NCBI RefSeq assembly: GCF_007786445.1 | Contig: NZ_VNJI01000064.1 | Coordinates: 1-39,030 of the forward strand | From: Paenibacillus cremeus | GTDB lineage: Bacteria; Bacillota; Bacilli; Paenibacillales; NBRC-103111 | Reading direction: 5' to 3' | Length of the DNA stretch: 39,030 nt | Shown: in pieces, positions 1-7,282 of the stretch | Numbering within the stretch: the stretch's first letter is position 1 | Layout of the letters: every line of letters begins with the position of its first letter | Made by a program: the position numbers and the translations under genes | Notes under the pieces: generated by a model | What the model was told of the DNA's origin: nothing | Seen by the model: only the letters and a program-made list of their open reading frames with translations | The model's database searches: none

Positions 1-3
1 ATA

Positions 4-77
4 GGAATTCCGCCCCTCGTTTTGATGGTTTTTGTTGCCTCGACAACAACAACTTCCATCTGGAGGTTGCGAATTCC
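4..77. repeat. Imperfect inverted-repeat segment at the left edge
   Basis: The segment begins GGAATTCCGC and ends GCGAATTCC, so its ends are imperfect inverted repeats. Inside, CAACTTCCA (50-58) pairs with TGGAGGTTG (61-69), and GTTGCCTCGACAAC forms a smaller hairpin. One minus-strand frame stays open to the window edge, but no start or family is recognisable. It lies directly downstream of a truncated DUF4386 gene, so it may be the end of a small mobile or repeat element. The class is unknown. Confidence 0.3.
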
Positions 78-109
78 TTTTTTATTTCCTATAAAATCCC
101 CCGATTTTT

Positions 110-244
110 TCAGGGGTAACTAATTAAGTAATCGGGACCAAGGATGGGTTGGTATAGAATAAGACCGCCTATGATCGACGTAACGGCTGCTACTATAAAC
201 AGTACTCCCACAAGAAACGCGCTCTTTTGGATAGAAAAGTTCAT
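110..244 (-). pseudogene. Truncated DUF4386 family membrane protein (N-terminal 44 aa)
   Basis: A 44-residue frame starts at ATG 244 after a GGAGAAG ribosome-binding site and ends at TGA 110-112. It reads as one hydrophobic helix (residues about 9-30, FLVGVLFIVAAVTSIIGGLI) followed by YQPILGPDYLISYP. That helix-PIL-PDYL pattern matches the start of DUF4386 membrane proteins, which normally exceed 200 residues with several further helices. Nothing downstream continues the family. It follows the XRE regulator by 17 bases and is probably the last member of that transcript. I infer a 3'-truncated remnant; a genuine one-helix peptide is less likely. Confidence 0.5.
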
Positions 245-261
245 TTGCTTGTCTTCTCCTT

Positions 262-489
262 TCATAAATTCTGAGTGTGATCCCCGTAAAAGAAAACCTC
301 CCCCAAAGGTAAGCTAAAGGCGTGAGCAATGCGAAAAGCCAGTTCAAGAGACGGGGAGTAGTTACCCTTCTCCAGAGCTACAATGGTTTGTCTTGTAACG
401 CCAACCTTGTCAGCCAGCTGCTGTTGGGTCATTTCATGATGGTTGAACCGTAATTTTCGGATGTGATTGCCGACAAGATTTTTGCCCAT
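262..489 (-). CDS. XRE-family helix-turn-helix transcriptional regulator (75 aa)
   Basis: This is a compact DNA-binding protein made almost entirely of an HTH_3/XRE domain. The core (residues 22-48) reads QQQLADKVGVTRQTIVALEK, followed by NYSPSLELAFRIAHAF and the LGEVFFY tail typical of short YgzD/YozG-like regulators. The ATG at 489 follows the stop of the upstream membrane-protein gene by one base, with AGGAAAGGAG as ribosome-binding site, so the two are cotranscribed and probably translationally coupled. Family knowledge suggests it represses its own operon. The direct repeats at 983-1013 that cover the promoter are the obvious candidate operator. Confidence 0.9.
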   Translation of the reverse strand: MGKNLVGNHIRKLRFNHHEMTQQQLADKVGVTRQTIVALEKGNYSPSLELAFRIAHAFSLPLGEVFFYGDHTQNL

Positions 490-490
490 A

Positions 491-937
491 TTAGACTCCT
501 TTCCTGTAATGGTAAAGCCTGGTTATAGAGCCGGTCACATCGGAAATGAAGCCAGAAGCGATCAGAATCAGGAACATCACTTGAATCGGCTGATCGATGA
601 CTAGCGAGCCCATGGCAAGAAGAAAGCCGAGGATAAAAACGAAAAAGGAGTTTCGAAACGCCTTCAAATCAATGAGTTTATCCAGTTCATCTGCAAAGGT
701 GGGTTCCTTTTCTCCGGTCGTGATCCTGAAAATGATATTAAAAATAATGCTGATAATGATATGTGCGACAATGGAAACCAAGGTCAAGATGAGAACGAAG
801 GTACCCCAATAATGAAAGGCAGCCGTCGACTCCAGCCCTCCCTGGGGATACTGCGGGTACATGTACGCACAATAAGACCCGAAAATGAGGATTGCGCTGA
901 TCAACGATACGATGCTCTTCTGTTCTTGATAGGTCAT
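491..937 (-). CDS. Putative four-helix membrane protein, partner of XRE regulator
   Basis: This 148-residue protein has four predicted membrane helices: about residues 8-27, 42-68, 93-112 and 115-135. A charged cytoplasmic-looking stretch (residues 73-90, TGEKEPTFADELDKLIDL) separates the two pairs. No catalytic motif is visible. The arrangement of a membrane protein followed by a 70-80 residue XRE regulator recurs in Firmicutes (DUF2178-like operons), but I cannot assign a function. It starts with ATG 937 behind AAAGGTGGTG and is the first gene of a transcript with a recognisable promoter at about 986-1014. The stop is one base before the start of the regulator. Confidence 0.75.
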   Translation of the reverse strand: MTYQEQKSIVSLISAILIFGSYCAYMYPQYPQGGLESTAAFHYWGTFVLILTLVSIVAHIIISIIFNIIFRITTGEKEPTFADELDKLIDLKAFRNSFFVFILGFLLAMGSLVIDQPIQVMFLILIASGFISDVTGSITRLYHYRKGV

Positions 938-982
938 GCACTACACCACCTTTACACTTTTTTCTAAGTTAAGTTTGATATA

Positions 983-1014
983 CATAATGTAATATATTTC
1001 ATTCATAATGTAAA
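983..1014 (-). promoter_or_regulatory. Sigma-A-like promoter with two direct operator-like repeats
   Basis: On the minus strand TTTACA (1009-1014) and TACATT (986-991) are spaced by 17 bases and make a plausible -35/-10 pair for the membrane-protein/XRE operon. The same bases hold two copies of TTACATTATG (+ strand CATAATGTAA at 983-992 and 1004-1013), 21 bases apart, or two helical turns. One copy overlaps each promoter element. I infer an autoregulatory operator bound by the XRE protein. Confidence 0.55.
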
Positions 1015-1056
1015 GTATGTTTTACATCATATCTGCAAGTCACCCTCTGTTAACGC

Positions 1057-1091
1057 AAAAAGCACGCATGGCACTTGGCCGTACGTGCTTT
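1057..1091 (-). terminator. Rho-independent terminator of the GTP cyclohydrolase II gene
   Basis: AAAGCACG and CGTGCTTT form an 8-bp stem that on the minus strand ends in TTTTTGCG. It lies directly after the stop codon of the gene ending at 1095. The loop is long (about 17 bases), so strength is uncertain. Confidence 0.6.
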
Positions 1092-1094
1092 ACC

Positions 1095-1856
1095 TCAGTC
1101 ATTATTACAGCAGCCTTCGCCTTCGTTCAAATGCCCGGACCTCTCGATTTTCGTTTTCAAATATTTCTCGTTAAATTCAGAGACGTCTCCCCACAGCTGA
1201 ACGCGATCCTCTACATCCAAGCCTGCCTTTCGCAGCGCATCTAATTTTCTTGGATTGTTGGTTATCAATGTGACGGGCTTCGTCCGAAGCGCCTTCAAAA
1301 CCTTGATGGCATCACTATAATCGCGGGCATCATCAACAAAACCCAGCTGAAGATTAGCATCCACCGTATCAAACCCGTTTTCTTGAAGTATATAAGCGAG
1401 AGCTTTACTAAAAAGCCCGATGCCTCTTCCTTCATGATTGGCAAGATAAAATAACGCGCCGCTCCCCTGCTCAGCAATATGCTTCATCGACTGCTTGAGC
1501 TGATATCCGCAGTCACATCGCTTGCTGCCAAAAATATCGCCGGTATGACAAATGGAGTGGAACCGGATCAAGGCATGCTCAGCATCGGAAAAATCCCCAT
1601 GGACAAGCACGCTCGATTGTTGGAGCTCAGCTAAATTCGCGGCAGATAGTTTGGCCACGATCCGTTCAAAATCCTCCGTCACCTCATGGCAATTCAGCCA
1701 GCAATACCACTTAAACTCGGCGGTCTCCCCCTCTAAGTTAACCGGCAGCTTAATGGGGCCGACAAGATAGATCGCTCCTTTGTCCGTTTGGATTCGTTGT
1801 ATTCTCTCTTGTAAAAGCGAGATCACTTTAGGATCAAAGTGCTTTACAGCAGGCAT
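1095..1856 (-). CDS. ribA: GTP cyclohydrolase II (stand-alone RibA type)
   Basis: This enzyme converts GTP to 2,5-diamino-6-ribosylamino-4-pyrimidinone 5'-phosphate, the first step of riboflavin synthesis. The zinc site is C103, C114 and C116 in CHTGDIFGSKRCDCGYQL, with the same 11 and 2 residue spacings as E. coli RibA. EGRGIGL follows at 142-148, then an ANLQLGFVDDARDY segment and LITNNPRKL. The 253-residue protein carries about 50 N-terminal residues more than the 196-residue E. coli enzyme, and there is no RibB domain. Bacillus normally uses a fused RibBA inside the rib operon, so this lone copy is probably an accessory paralogue. Start ATG 1856 follows AAAGGGG. No FMN riboswitch was recognised upstream. 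The C-terminal CCNND tail is unusual. Confidence 0.9.
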   Translation of the reverse strand: MPAVKHFDPKVISLLQERIQRIQTDKGAIYLVGPIKLPVNLEGETAEFKWYCWLNCHEVTEDFERIVAKLSAANLAELQQSSVLVHGDFSDAEHALIRFHSICHTGDIFGSKRCDCGYQLKQSMKHIAEQGSGALFYLANHEGRGIGLFSKALAYILQENGFDTVDANLQLGFVDDARDYSDAIKVLKALRTKPVTLITNNPRKLDALRKAGLDVEDRVQLWGDVSEFNEKYLKTKIERSGHLNEGEGCCNND

Positions 1857-1913
1857 GTATACATCCCCTTTGCATTCCGGATCAGTCCAAATCCTTCTTG
1901 TCTTAATATGCGC

Positions 1914-1952
1914 AAAAAAAGCCCCGTTATGTTTCTCAACATGAAAGGGGGC
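1914..1952 (-). terminator. Strong rho-independent terminator after the dioxygenase gene
   Basis: On the minus strand GCCCCC, TTTCATGTT, a GAGA loop, AACATAA and CGGGGC form a long stem followed by seven T residues. It separates the dioxygenase gene (ending 1974) from the downstream ribA-like gene, which is therefore probably transcribed separately. Confidence 0.85.
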
Positions 1953-1973
1953 CAGATTTTAGCTAGACTAATT

Positions 1974-2744
1974 TCAATTAAATTGCCAGCAGCTTAAGCT
2001 CAGGTTTCCGTACTGATAGCTGCGATGAAGCAGCTTGGCTTGACGACTGGAGTCTCCGGCTCCCATCGCGAGCAGCAGCGGAATAAAATGTTCATTCGTC
2101 GGTACAGCTTCCTGGGCGTATGGAGCCAATTCCCGATACTGAAACAACGCTTCCGTATCCCATGACTCGAGCTTATTTTGGATCCAGCTGTCGAACTGCT
2201 CCGCCCAATCGTCGATCCCATGGGATCGCCAATTCAATCTTCGTAGATTGTGGACGGTGCCACCGCTCCCGATGATCAGAACATCCTGCTCCCTAAGCTC
2301 TGCCAACGCCATGCCGATTTGATACTGTACTTTGTTGGACAAATAACGGTTCACGGACAGAGCGATAACCGGGATATCGGCCTCAGGATACAGCAGCTTA
2401 AGAACCGCCCAAGCCCCGTGGTCCAGCCCTCTTTTCTCATCCAGAACGCTCGGTATGCCGTGCTTCTCAAACAGCGATTGAACCTGCTCGCTCACCGAGC
2501 GATCGCTGTGGGCCGGGTAAGTCATCTGGTAAAGCTCATCCTGAAACCCGCCAAAATCATAAATGGTTTCATAGGTCCCAGCCGCGCTAACACTTTGAAC
2601 AGGCTCCTCCCAATGCGCGGAGAAGAGTACGATCGCTTTTGGTCTAGGGGTATGGTCCTTGAAGCTCTTGAGTAATTGTGTATATTCGTTATCTTCCAGC
2701 ACAATGGACGGTGCGCCGTGAGCAAAGAAATAGGAAGGCATCAT
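1974..2744 (-). CDS. Class III extradiol ring-cleavage dioxygenase (DODA/LigB type)
   Basis: A non-haem iron (or zinc) dioxygenase of the LigB/4,5-DOPA dioxygenase superfamily, opening catechol-like rings; MhqO-like quinone-detoxification enzymes act on similar substrates but belong to a different fold. Conserved histidines, numbered from ATG 2744, are H9 (FFAHGAPS), H44 (SAHWE), H109 (GLDHGAW), H165 (GGTVHNL) and H219 (NEHFIP). The 256-residue length fits the family. A GTG at 2756 is in frame, but the AAGGAG at 2756-2761 overlaps it, so ATG 2744 or 2741 is the better start. The gene overlaps or abuts the carboxylesterase gene upstream, so the two form an operon. Confidence 0.88.
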   Translation of the reverse strand: MMPSYFFAHGAPSIVLEDNEYTQLLKSFKDHTPRPKAIVLFSAHWEEPVQSVSAAGTYETIYDFGGFQDELYQMTYPAHSDRSVSEQVQSLFEKHGIPSVLDEKRGLDHGAWAVLKLLYPEADIPVIALSVNRYLSNKVQYQIGMALAELREQDVLIIGSGGTVHNLRRLNWRSHGIDDWAEQFDSWIQNKLESWDTEALFQYRELAPYAQEAVPTNEHFIPLLLAMGAGDSSRQAKLLHRSYQYGNLSLSCWQFN

Positions 2745-2752
2745 AAGGTTTC

Positions 2753-3412
2753 TCACTCCTTGTTTGTAATTAAACCTGCATCCTGCTTGAGCCAGTTCAG
2801 TACATCAAGCTGGTTCTCTTCCGATACACCGTGGTCGGTCGGGTATAGTTTGAAGGTCAGAAGCGATGTCCGATCCTGAAAATACGCCGCCGACTCGTGC
2901 CCGATCCGAACCGGGAATACGGAATCATACTCTCCATGCGAAACGAATACCGAGACGTCCTTTACGCTCTGCAAGGCATACTCCGTCTTCACAAAATCAG
3001 GAACGTACCCGTTCAGCGCAACGATTCCCTTCAGCCGAGCTCCCATCGTAAGCGCAAGCGTCATAGCCAGGATGGCACCTTGGCTAAAGCCGAGTAAATA
3101 GCGTTTGCCCGGATCGATCGGGTATTTCTCCGTCGCATAATGAATAAAGGCTTCAAGCTGCTTTACCGCCGTGTCAAACATTTCCCGAATGGGGTTACCC
3201 AGACTTTTCAAATCATAGTATTGGTAGCCTGCTCCAAGCGTCAGATTGCCGCGGATACCGATAATGATGAAATCATCTGCCATCGGAGCAACCAAGCCAA
3301 ACATATTGCGTTCATTGGAGCCCTTGCCATGCAGCGTAAAGACGACAGGATATTTCTTGCCCGGATCCATATTGGCCGGTAAATGTATGTCATATTGATA
3401 AGCCGGATTCAT
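2753..3412 (-). CDS. Alpha/beta hydrolase, phospholipase/carboxylesterase family (MhqD-like)
   Basis: A 219-residue cytoplasmic serine hydrolase of the short carboxylesterase family. The catalytic triad is visible: S110 in GFSQG, D163 in HGEYDSVFP and H194 in YPTDHGVS. The oxyanion-hole motif is LHGKGSN at 27-33. In B. subtilis the related MhqD is encoded next to a dioxygenase (MhqE) and both answer to quinones and catechols; the same pairing is seen here with the class III dioxygenase. The promoter on the minus strand has TTGACA (3498-3503) and TTAAAT (3475-3480). The palindrome at 3441-3451 lies between it and the ATG at 3412, a position suited to repression. Confidence 0.88.
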   Translation of the reverse strand: MNPAYQYDIHLPANMDPGKKYPVVFTLHGKGSNERNMFGLVAPMADDFIIIGIRGNLTLGAGYQYYDLKSLGNPIREMFDTAVKQLEAFIHYATEKYPIDPGKRYLLGFSQGAILAMTLALTMGARLKGIVALNGYVPDFVKTEYALQSVKDVSVFVSHGEYDSVFPVRIGHESAAYFQDRTSLLTFKLYPTDHGVSEENQLDVLNWLKQDAGLITNKE

Positions 3413-3440
3413 GAAAATCCCCTTCCGTAGGAAGCTGATA

Positions 3441-3546
3441 TATTAGTAATAATAAATTAATGTTTATATAACTAATTTAATATAGAACATTCTAGCGTGT
3501 CAATAATAATTTTGTTAATATGTAATTATGTTTTGTATTACTAATA
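3441..3546. promoter_or_regulatory. Divergent promoter region with two identical TATTA-N-TAATA palindromes
   Basis: The 11-bp palindrome TATTAGTAATA at 3441-3451 recurs as TATTACTAATA at 3536-3546. One lies just downstream of the minus-strand promoter for the hydrolase gene (TTGACA 3498-3503, 17-base spacer, TTAAAT 3475-3480). The other overlaps a possible -10 for the regulator on the plus strand (TTGTTA about 18 bases upstream). This is the expected layout for a repressor controlling both itself and its target operon. The binding protein is inferred to be the XRE-cupin regulator. Confidence 0.55.
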
Positions 3547-3569
3547 TTTTAACAAAAGGAGCAATCGGG

Positions 3570-4121
3570 ATGGACATCGGCTCATCAATAAGAGCAATTA
3601 GGAAGCGAAAAAATATCACCATTGCCCAAATTTGCGAAGAAACGGGCCTGTCCCAAGGCTTCATGAGTCAGGTCGAAACCAATAAAACCTCCCCCTCCAT
3701 ATCTACTTTGGAAAATATAGCTCAGGCTTTGAAGGTGCCTTTGGCTTATTTGCTGCTGAAGAAAGAACAGCGGATGAATCAAGTGTTGAAGCATGAGCGA
3801 AAAATCACGACCAGCGGCCCTGAAAAATTGAAAGTCGAGCATTTGAGCTCCACGAAGAACATGAGGATGATGCTCGTAGAGCTTCCTCCCGGAGCTTCGA
3901 CCGGTGAAGAGCCTCACGCGCATGAAGGCGAGGAGGTTCATGTTGTCATCCAAGGGAGAATCTACGCTGAGCAAGGGGAAGACGCGGCCGAATTCAGTGA
4001 GGGCGATTCGTTCAGCTGGAACGCGTGCACGCCACATTTGGTGAGAAATATTGGTGAGGAAACCGCCACTGTGCTGATTTCGATCTATACGGAGTCCGAC
4101 AGCGAATGGGATTTGATTTAG
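3570..4121 (+). CDS. XRE-family regulator with C-terminal cupin domain
   Basis: This 183-residue protein has an HTH_3 domain at about residues 5-60 (IAQICEETGLSQGFMSQVET, then SPSISTLENIAQALKVPL). A cupin_2 barrel follows at about 105-175, with EEPHAHEGEEVHVVIQG and the second-strand motif FSEGDSFSWNACTPH. In this family the cupin senses a small ligand and the HTH binds promoter DNA. ATG 3570 is chosen over an earlier in-frame ATG at 3528 because AAAGGAG precedes it by 8 bases. The gene is divergent from the carboxylesterase/dioxygenase operon, which is its likely target; the downstream GH42 gene has its own extended -10 promoter. Confidence 0.88.
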   Translation: MDIGSSIRAIRKRKNITIAQICEETGLSQGFMSQVETNKTSPSISTLENIAQALKVPLAYLLLKKEQRMNQVLKHERKITTSGPEKLKVEHLSSTKNMRMMLVELPPGASTGEEPHAHEGEEVHVVIQGRIYAEQGEDAAEFSEGDSFSWNACTPHLVRNIGEETATVLISIYTESDSEWDLI

Positions 4122-4133
4122 CATGCTATAATT

Positions 4134-4142
4134 GTTAGGTCC
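4134..4142 (+). promoter_or_regulatory. Extended -10 promoter for the GH42 gene
   Basis: TGCTATAAT lies 16 bases after the regulator's stop and 44 bases before the GH42 start. The TG dinucleotide one base before a perfect TATAAT makes an extended -10 element; no good -35 is visible, as is common for this type. Confidence 0.5.
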
Positions 4143-4186
4143 AACTTCACTAATTCCGACTATCTGAAATAGGAGAGATAAACACG

Positions 4187-6184
4187 ATGACTACCAAGCT
4201 GTACCACGGCGCCGCTTATTATCCAGAGCTCTGGAGTGCTGATGTGATTGAAGAAGACATCCAAATCATGAAGGAAGCAGGCATTAACGTCGTCCGGATC
4301 GGCGAGTTCGCTTGGTCCCGTATGGAGCCGGAAGAAGGAAAGATCGATCTTGGCTTCTTTGTCGACATCATAAAGAAAATGCATGAGAACGGCATTGACA
4401 CGGTGATGTGCACGCCTACGCCTACCCCCCCGATCTGGTTCACCCATGGGCACCCCGAGCGCATGTATGTCGATGAGCATGGCCATACGATGGATCATGG
4501 CTCGCGCCAGCATCCATGTACGAACAACCGCTATTTCCGCGAAAAGGCTGCCATCATTACGGAGCATATCGCTAAAGCCGTTGGCCGTCTGCCTGGCCTG
4601 ATCGGCTGGCAGCTGGATAATGAATTCAAGGCACACGTTGCCGAATGCATGTGCAGCGGCTGCAAAAATCTCTGGCATCAATGGCTGAAGCAGCGCTACG
4701 GAACCATCGAAGCGCTGAATTCGGCATGGGGAGCGGATATTTGGAGCGAAGCGTACTTGAGCTTCGAGCAGGTGCCGCAGCCGGGCTTTGCCCCGTTCCT
4801 GCATAACTCCTCTCTACGCACAAACTACCAGCGGTTTTCCTTTGAGAAGATCGCCGAGTTCAGCGACGAACAGGCCGACATCATTCGGAAGTATTCCGAT
4901 ATGCCCATCACGCACAACAGCAGCGTCATGTTCCATGTCGACAACGAGCGTTTGTTCAAGAACCTGGACTTCGCTTCCTTCGACACCTACGCGACCTACG
5001 ATAACACGAAAGCCTACTTGATCAACTGCGATCTATGGCGCAATTTCAAGAAGGGCCGCGATTTCTGGATTATGGAGACGAGTCCATCACACTCCGCCTC
5101 ACTGGAGAGCTATGCCGTACCTCACCCGAATGGCTATCTGCGCGTTGAAGCTGTAGCCGCGTATGCACTGGGCGCCGAAGCCTTCTGCTACTGGCTGTGG
5201 AGACAACAGCGCGCAGGCTGCGAGCAGCCGCATGGCTCCGTCATCAGCAGCTGGGGCAAGCCGACGGTCGGCTTCCTAAACGTGCTCGAGGTCGAGGCGG
5301 CACGGAAGGCGATTGAGCCCATCATTACGTCGACGCGCCCTACGCAAGCAGAGGTTGGCATGACCTACTCCGACATATCCAAGGCGTTCCTGAAAACCGA
5401 ACCGCATCGGAAGCTGCATCACCGCAGCCTGGTGACCGAATTCTACAACCTTATTCTGACCCAGGGCATCCATCGCGATCTGCTCCCGGAGGGCAGCGAT
5501 CTGAGCGGCTACAAGCTGCTGTTTACGCCGTTCCTCCCTTATTTATCGGACGAGCTTTTGAGCCGGGCTGAAGCTTTCGTTCGCGCGGGCGGCATATGGG
5601 TCGTCGGTCCGCTCTCCGGCGGACGTACCGAAGAGCACACCATCCACACCGATGCGGGTCTTGGTAAGCTTGATCAGCTGGCCGGCGTGGCGACGTTGTA
5701 TACCTACCCGATGGATGGAACAGGCACGATGGGTGAAGCGTTCGGCGTAAGCTCGCCGCTTAGTATGTGGAGCGCCGTGTTCGAGCCTCTGGAAGCGACG
5801 GCGGTCGGCACCCTGCAGCAAGGCCTTGCGCCGGACAAAGCCTTCATAACCGAGCGTCGTCTCGGCGAAGGCAAGATCGTCATGCTCGGCTCCATGCCTA
5901 GCGGCGAGCAAGGCGAGGTGCTCTTGAAAAAGCTGATCGATCACTATACTACAGATGCAGGTGTAACGCAAAGAACCGACGTCACGAGCGGTACGATCGT
6001 TGCGCCAAGGCACGGCAATGGCTTCACCGTCTGGTTTATTGTCAACATGGACGGCAAAGGCGGAAAAGTCACCCTTCCGCAGGGAGGTCTGGACCTCCTG
6101 TCTGGTGAACACGTTCCAGCCGGAACAATGGAGCTCGGACGATATGAATTCCGTACGATTCGCTTAGCCGCGAAGACGATATAA
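4187..6184 (+). CDS. Beta-galactosidase, glycoside hydrolase family 42
   Basis: This 665-residue cytoplasmic enzyme (no signal peptide) hydrolyses terminal beta-D-galactosides. The acid/base is E146 in GWQLDNEF and the nucleophile is E297 in WIMETSPS. A cysteine cluster CMCSGC at about 154-159 matches the zinc site of GH42 trimers, and the N-terminus YHGAAYYPELW is diagnostic. The TIM barrel (about 1-390) is followed by the trimerisation domain (about 390-595) and a small beta domain. Start ATG 4187 follows AGGAGAG. The gene stands alone between its own promoter and the hairpin at 6219. No transporter or LacI regulator is adjacent, so plant galactan, arabinogalactan or lactose oligosaccharides are all possible substrates. 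Confidence 0.95.
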   Translation: MTTKLYHGAAYYPELWSADVIEEDIQIMKEAGINVVRIGEFAWSRMEPEEGKIDLGFFVDIIKKMHENGIDTVMCTPTPTPPIWFTHGHPERMYVDEHGHTMDHGSRQHPCTNNRYFREKAAIITEHIAKAVGRLPGLIGWQLDNEFKAHVAECMCSGCKNLWHQWLKQRYGTIEALNSAWGADIWSEAYLSFEQVPQPGFAPFLHNSSLRTNYQRFSFEKIAEFSDEQADIIRKYSDMPITHNSSVMFHVDNERLFKNLDFASFDTYATYDNTKAYLINCDLWRNFKKGRDFWIMETSPSHSASLESYAVPHPNGYLRVEAVAAYALGAEAFCYWLWRQQRAGCEQPHGSVISSWGKPTVGFLNVLEVEAARKAIEPIITSTRPTQAEVGMTYSDISKAFLKTEPHRKLHHRSLVTEFYNLILTQGIHRDLLPEGSDLSGYKLLFTPFLPYLSDELLSRAEAFVRAGGIWVVGPLSGGRTEEHTIHTDAGLGKLDQLAGVATLYTYPMDGTGTMGEAFGVSSPLSMWSAVFEPLEATAVGTLQQGLAPDKAFITERRLGEGKIVMLGSMPSGEQGEVLLKKLIDHYTTDAGVTQRTDVTSGTIVAPRHGNGFTVWFIVNMDGKGGKVTLPQGGLDLLSGEHVPAGTMELGRYEFRTIRLAAKTI

Positions 6185-6218
6185 AAGGTCCGGCTGCTAA
6201 TCTCAATGTAGAATTGAT

Positions 6219-6259
6219 AAAGGACTCCAGATTTCGATAAAATCGATCTGGAGCCCTTT
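6219..6259. terminator. Hairpin terminator between GH42 and yitT-like gene
   Basis: AAAGG, CTCCAGAT, a loop, ATCTGGAG and CCTTT form a long stem between two convergent genes. The T-tails are short on both strands, so it may terminate in either direction with moderate efficiency. Confidence 0.65.
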
Positions 6260-6303
6260 GTATGTTGTCAGAATTGGTGAGAAAAGTCTGCTCAGCATCT
6301 TGA

Positions 6304-7185
6304 TCAATGAATATCCTTCTTTTTGAAGCGGCCGCCCTTTACGTCATGAATATTGCCTACAGCCAGGAAAGCCGAAGAATCCATCTCATCAACAATCGAT
6401 TTCAGCTTAGCTTCTTCAAGCCTCGTAATTACGCAAAAAATAACCTTTTTATCGGAGCCTGTAAATCCTCCTTCGCCGTTTAAATAGGTCACTCCCCGTC
6501 CCAGCCGCTTAACGATAGCCTCTCCAATTTCATTATAACTATCGCTAATAATCCAGACAGATTTGGATTGGTCAAGTCCTTCAATCGTAATGTCGATCAG
6601 TTTAAACGCAATGTAATAAGCAATTAATGAATACATCGCATGATCCCAACCAAATACGAAGCCTGCACTCCCCAAAATAAATACATTCACAAACATCACG
6701 ATCTCACCAACGGAAAAAGGACCTTTCTTGCTTACAAGGATGGCCACGATTTCCGTTCCATCTAGAGACCCGCCCGATCTGATTACCATTCCCACACCGA
6801 TTCCCAAAATGATACCTCCAAATACAGCAGCCAAGAGAGGATCAATCGTCAAAGGCGGTACAGGTATGAGAAGGCTTGTGCCGACTGACATCATAAGCAC
6901 AGCGAAAAGGGTTGACAGCGCAAAGGTCTTACCAATTTGTTTATAGCCTATGATCAGAAAAGGTAAATTTAAAAGCGTTAGAAATACTCCTAAGGGCACA
7001 TTCGTTTCATGAGCCAAAATAATAGAAATGCCTGTGACCCCGCCGTCGATGATGTTATTAGGAACCAGGAATATTTCCAGTCCGACTGAAAAAAGCCCCG
7101 CACCAATCATCATAAATACGATTCGACGTAGTAATTTTAGCCGCTTCATTTTTGGATGTGTAGCCATTTGTCCCATAATTTCCAT
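6304..7185 (-). CDS. YitT family membrane protein (DUF161 plus DUF2179)
   Basis: An integral membrane protein of 293 residues. Five or six hydrophobic helices occupy about residues 20-205, including the family motifs GLEIFLVPNNIIDGGVTGIS and RSGGSLDGTEIVA. A soluble C-terminal DUF2179 domain (about 210-285) follows, containing GRGVTYLNGEGGFTGSDK. Members are common in Firmicutes in several copies; substrate and role are not established. The ATG at 7185 sits behind GGGAGGG; a later ATG at 7173 is possible. It is separated from the tkt-tal operon by a terminator at 7202-7239 and so is likely an independent unit. Confidence 0.92.
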   Translation of the reverse strand: MEIMGQMATHPKMKRLKLLRRIVFMMIGAGLFSVGLEIFLVPNNIIDGGVTGISIILAHETNVPLGVFLTLLNLPFLIIGYKQIGKTFALSTLFAVLMMSVGTSLLIPVPPLTIDPLLAAVFGGIILGIGVGMVIRSGGSLDGTEIVAILVSKKGPFSVGEIVMFVNVFILGSAGFVFGWDHAMYSLIAYYIAFKLIDITIEGLDQSKSVWIISDSYNEIGEAIVKRLGRGVTYLNGEGGFTGSDKKVIFCVITRLEEAKLKSIVDEMDSSAFLAVGNIHDVKGGRFKKKDIH

Positions 7186-7201
7186 ATTATCCCTCCCAAA
7201 A

Positions 7202-7239
7202 TAAAAAGATGGAGCCTGATTTGACAGACTCCACCTTTA
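7202..7239 (-). terminator. Rho-independent terminator of the tkt-tal operon
   Basis: On the minus strand AAGGTGGAGTCTG, a short TCAAAT loop and CAGGCTCCATCTT form a stem followed by TTTTTATTTT, shortly after the transaldolase stop. Confidence 0.85.
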
Positions 7240-7282
7240 ATTACCGTATTGTATTCATATATTAATTATAGGGTAAATCGGC

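Noticed and set aside
2745..2756. GTG at 2756 as the dioxygenase start
   Set aside because: The only ribosome-binding site, AAGGAG at 2756-2761, overlaps it; ATG 2744 has workable spacing.
4160..4804. Minus-strand ORF opposite the GH42 gene
   Set aside because: It is antisense to a clear GH42 coding region with no start signals.
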